A stretch of 64,000 bases of DNA from Certhia americana (taxonomy: Eukaryota > Chordata > Aves > Passeriformes > Certhiidae): contig CM031858.1 in the NCBI GenBank assembly GCA_018697195.1, positions 77,648,818 to 77,712,817 of the forward strand, written 5' to 3'. Under the pieces are notes generated by a model. The model did no database searches. It was not told the DNA's origin and was given only the letters and a program-made list of their open reading frames with translations. Shown piece by piece: positions 63,265-64,000 of this stretch. The translations under genes were made by a program, and so were the position numbers. Positions within the stretch are counted from its first letter, which is position 1. Each line of letters opens with the position of its first letter.

Positions 63265-63330
63265 GCAGCGGGGTGGGAACCAGGTGATCTTCAAGTCCAT
63301 TCCAACCTCTTAGCATTCTATGATCTGTGA
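63265..63330 (+). mobile_element. Tiny CR1 LINE 3' terminus
   Basis: Words such as 'gggaaccaggtgatcttcaa', 'ccattccaacctctta' and 'attctatgatctgtga' match the last 70 bases of a CR1 3' end in plus sense. The short length is typical of extreme 5' truncation during LINE insertion. Confidence 0.8.
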
Positions 63331-64000
63331 CTATCTGCTTTATGTAGGAGATTACTTCCTGCTTTGACACATAAATAAAATTGGAGTGAGGGATGAACCA
63401 GACCCATTAATGAGTCTATTTAATAGCTAATGCTTATCTTTTTTAATGGCCTTCCCATGTATCATTAACAATGTCAAGCATGCTTTACCTGCCACACAAA
63501 CCAATTTATTTGAGACCCAGGTCACACAATCAGAAGGAGACATAATTTAAGGATGTTACAGGACTGTAGAAACCAGAAACAGCACATGCATACATTTCTG
63601 AGCCTTACTACTTCACTGCTTTAAAAGCTAGAGAAAGATGGGGAAAATTTATATCAGCTACAAGAAATATTCATCTAGTATCCTCCATCAATTAAAAAAA
63701 AAACTAAAAAAAACCCCAACAAAAAACAATAAAAAACCCACCATAAACCAAATAAAAAAACCCCAAAACACATCTTGATTCCAGTCACCTTCTTACTTTT
63801 TTCTGTTTTCTACAAATGAATAAACATCCCCCCCAAAAAAAACCGCTAAGTTGGGCAGAAGATACTCTTCCAATTATTCCTTCTGTTATGGGTACAAATT
63901 TTAAAAGCACAAAGGTCATCAATAATGATGAGCTCCGGTTTAAAGTTGAATAATGATACCATGAGGATGCAGCAATCTGTAGCAGCCTTGGCCACAATGA
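63331..64000. other. Unique DNA with A/C tract
   Basis: No gene is supported. The A/C-rich tract at 63691-63771 is listed separately. Confidence 0.5.
63691..63771. repeat. A/C-rich low-complexity tract
   Basis: A runs with CCCC and CCC interruptions on the plus strand. Another short C run plus A run follows at about 63829-63843. Confidence 0.85.

Noticed and set aside
1..64000. CRISPR arrays, tRNA and rRNA genes, bacterial operons
   Set aside because: No regularly spaced repeats, cloverleaf boxes or rRNA blocks were recognised, and the repeat content is vertebrate.

Overview
This is a 64 kb stretch of AT-rich vertebrate DNA, almost certainly from a bird and probably a passerine. The evidence is the chicken-repeat-1 (CR1) LINE fragments, including 3' ends with the ATTCTATGAT-type terminal repeat, and several avian-type endogenous retrovirus LTRs. 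I found no host protein-coding exon, tRNA, rRNA or CRISPR array that I can support. The window reads as intergenic or deep intronic DNA whose identifiable content is transposable elements, low-complexity tracts and a few structured sequences.

Layout. 1-7.6 kb: unique AT-rich DNA. 7.7-8.6 kb: CR1 with the end of its reverse-transcriptase ORF. 14.8-15.0 kb: CR1 3' end. 17.7-18.4 kb: solo LTR. 21.3 kb: perfect 24-bp hairpin. 22.5-23.1 kb: palindrome, three successive tandem duplications and an A/C tract. 24.0-24.75 kb: LTR on the minus strand. 27.6-28.1 kb: 459-bp LTR with a 6-bp target duplication. 28.65-35.41 kb: full-length minus-strand endogenous retrovirus. 35.9-36.3 kb: CpG-rich block. 36.35-36.98 kb: another minus-strand LTR. 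39.1 kb: CR1 remnant. 43.5-44.25 kb: solo LTR of the same family as the provirus. 48.2-49.4 kb: CR1 and a degraded LTR. 51.9-52.2, 57.2-57.9 and 63.3 kb: CR1 pieces. The rest is unique AT-rich DNA.

The centrepiece is the provirus. It has nearly identical LTRs (about 5 substitutions in about 720 bp), a perfect 5-bp target-site duplication (GTACC), an exact 18-nt tRNA-Lys(1,2) primer-binding site, and one continuous gag-pro-pol frame of 1651 codons with no frameshift and no env. That frame contains 21 premature stops: 19 TAG, one TGA and one TAA. Several lie where retroviral proteins carry tryptophan. The protease, RNase H and integrase motifs also show Gly-to-Ser or Gly-to-Lys type changes. 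Together with a C-to-T excess (plus strand) against the sister solo LTR, this is the expected footprint of G-to-A hypermutation of viral cDNA in a GG context, of the kind made by AID/APOBEC cytidine deaminases. Birds are not known to have APOBEC3, so the enzyme is an open question. This is the most interesting observation in the window.
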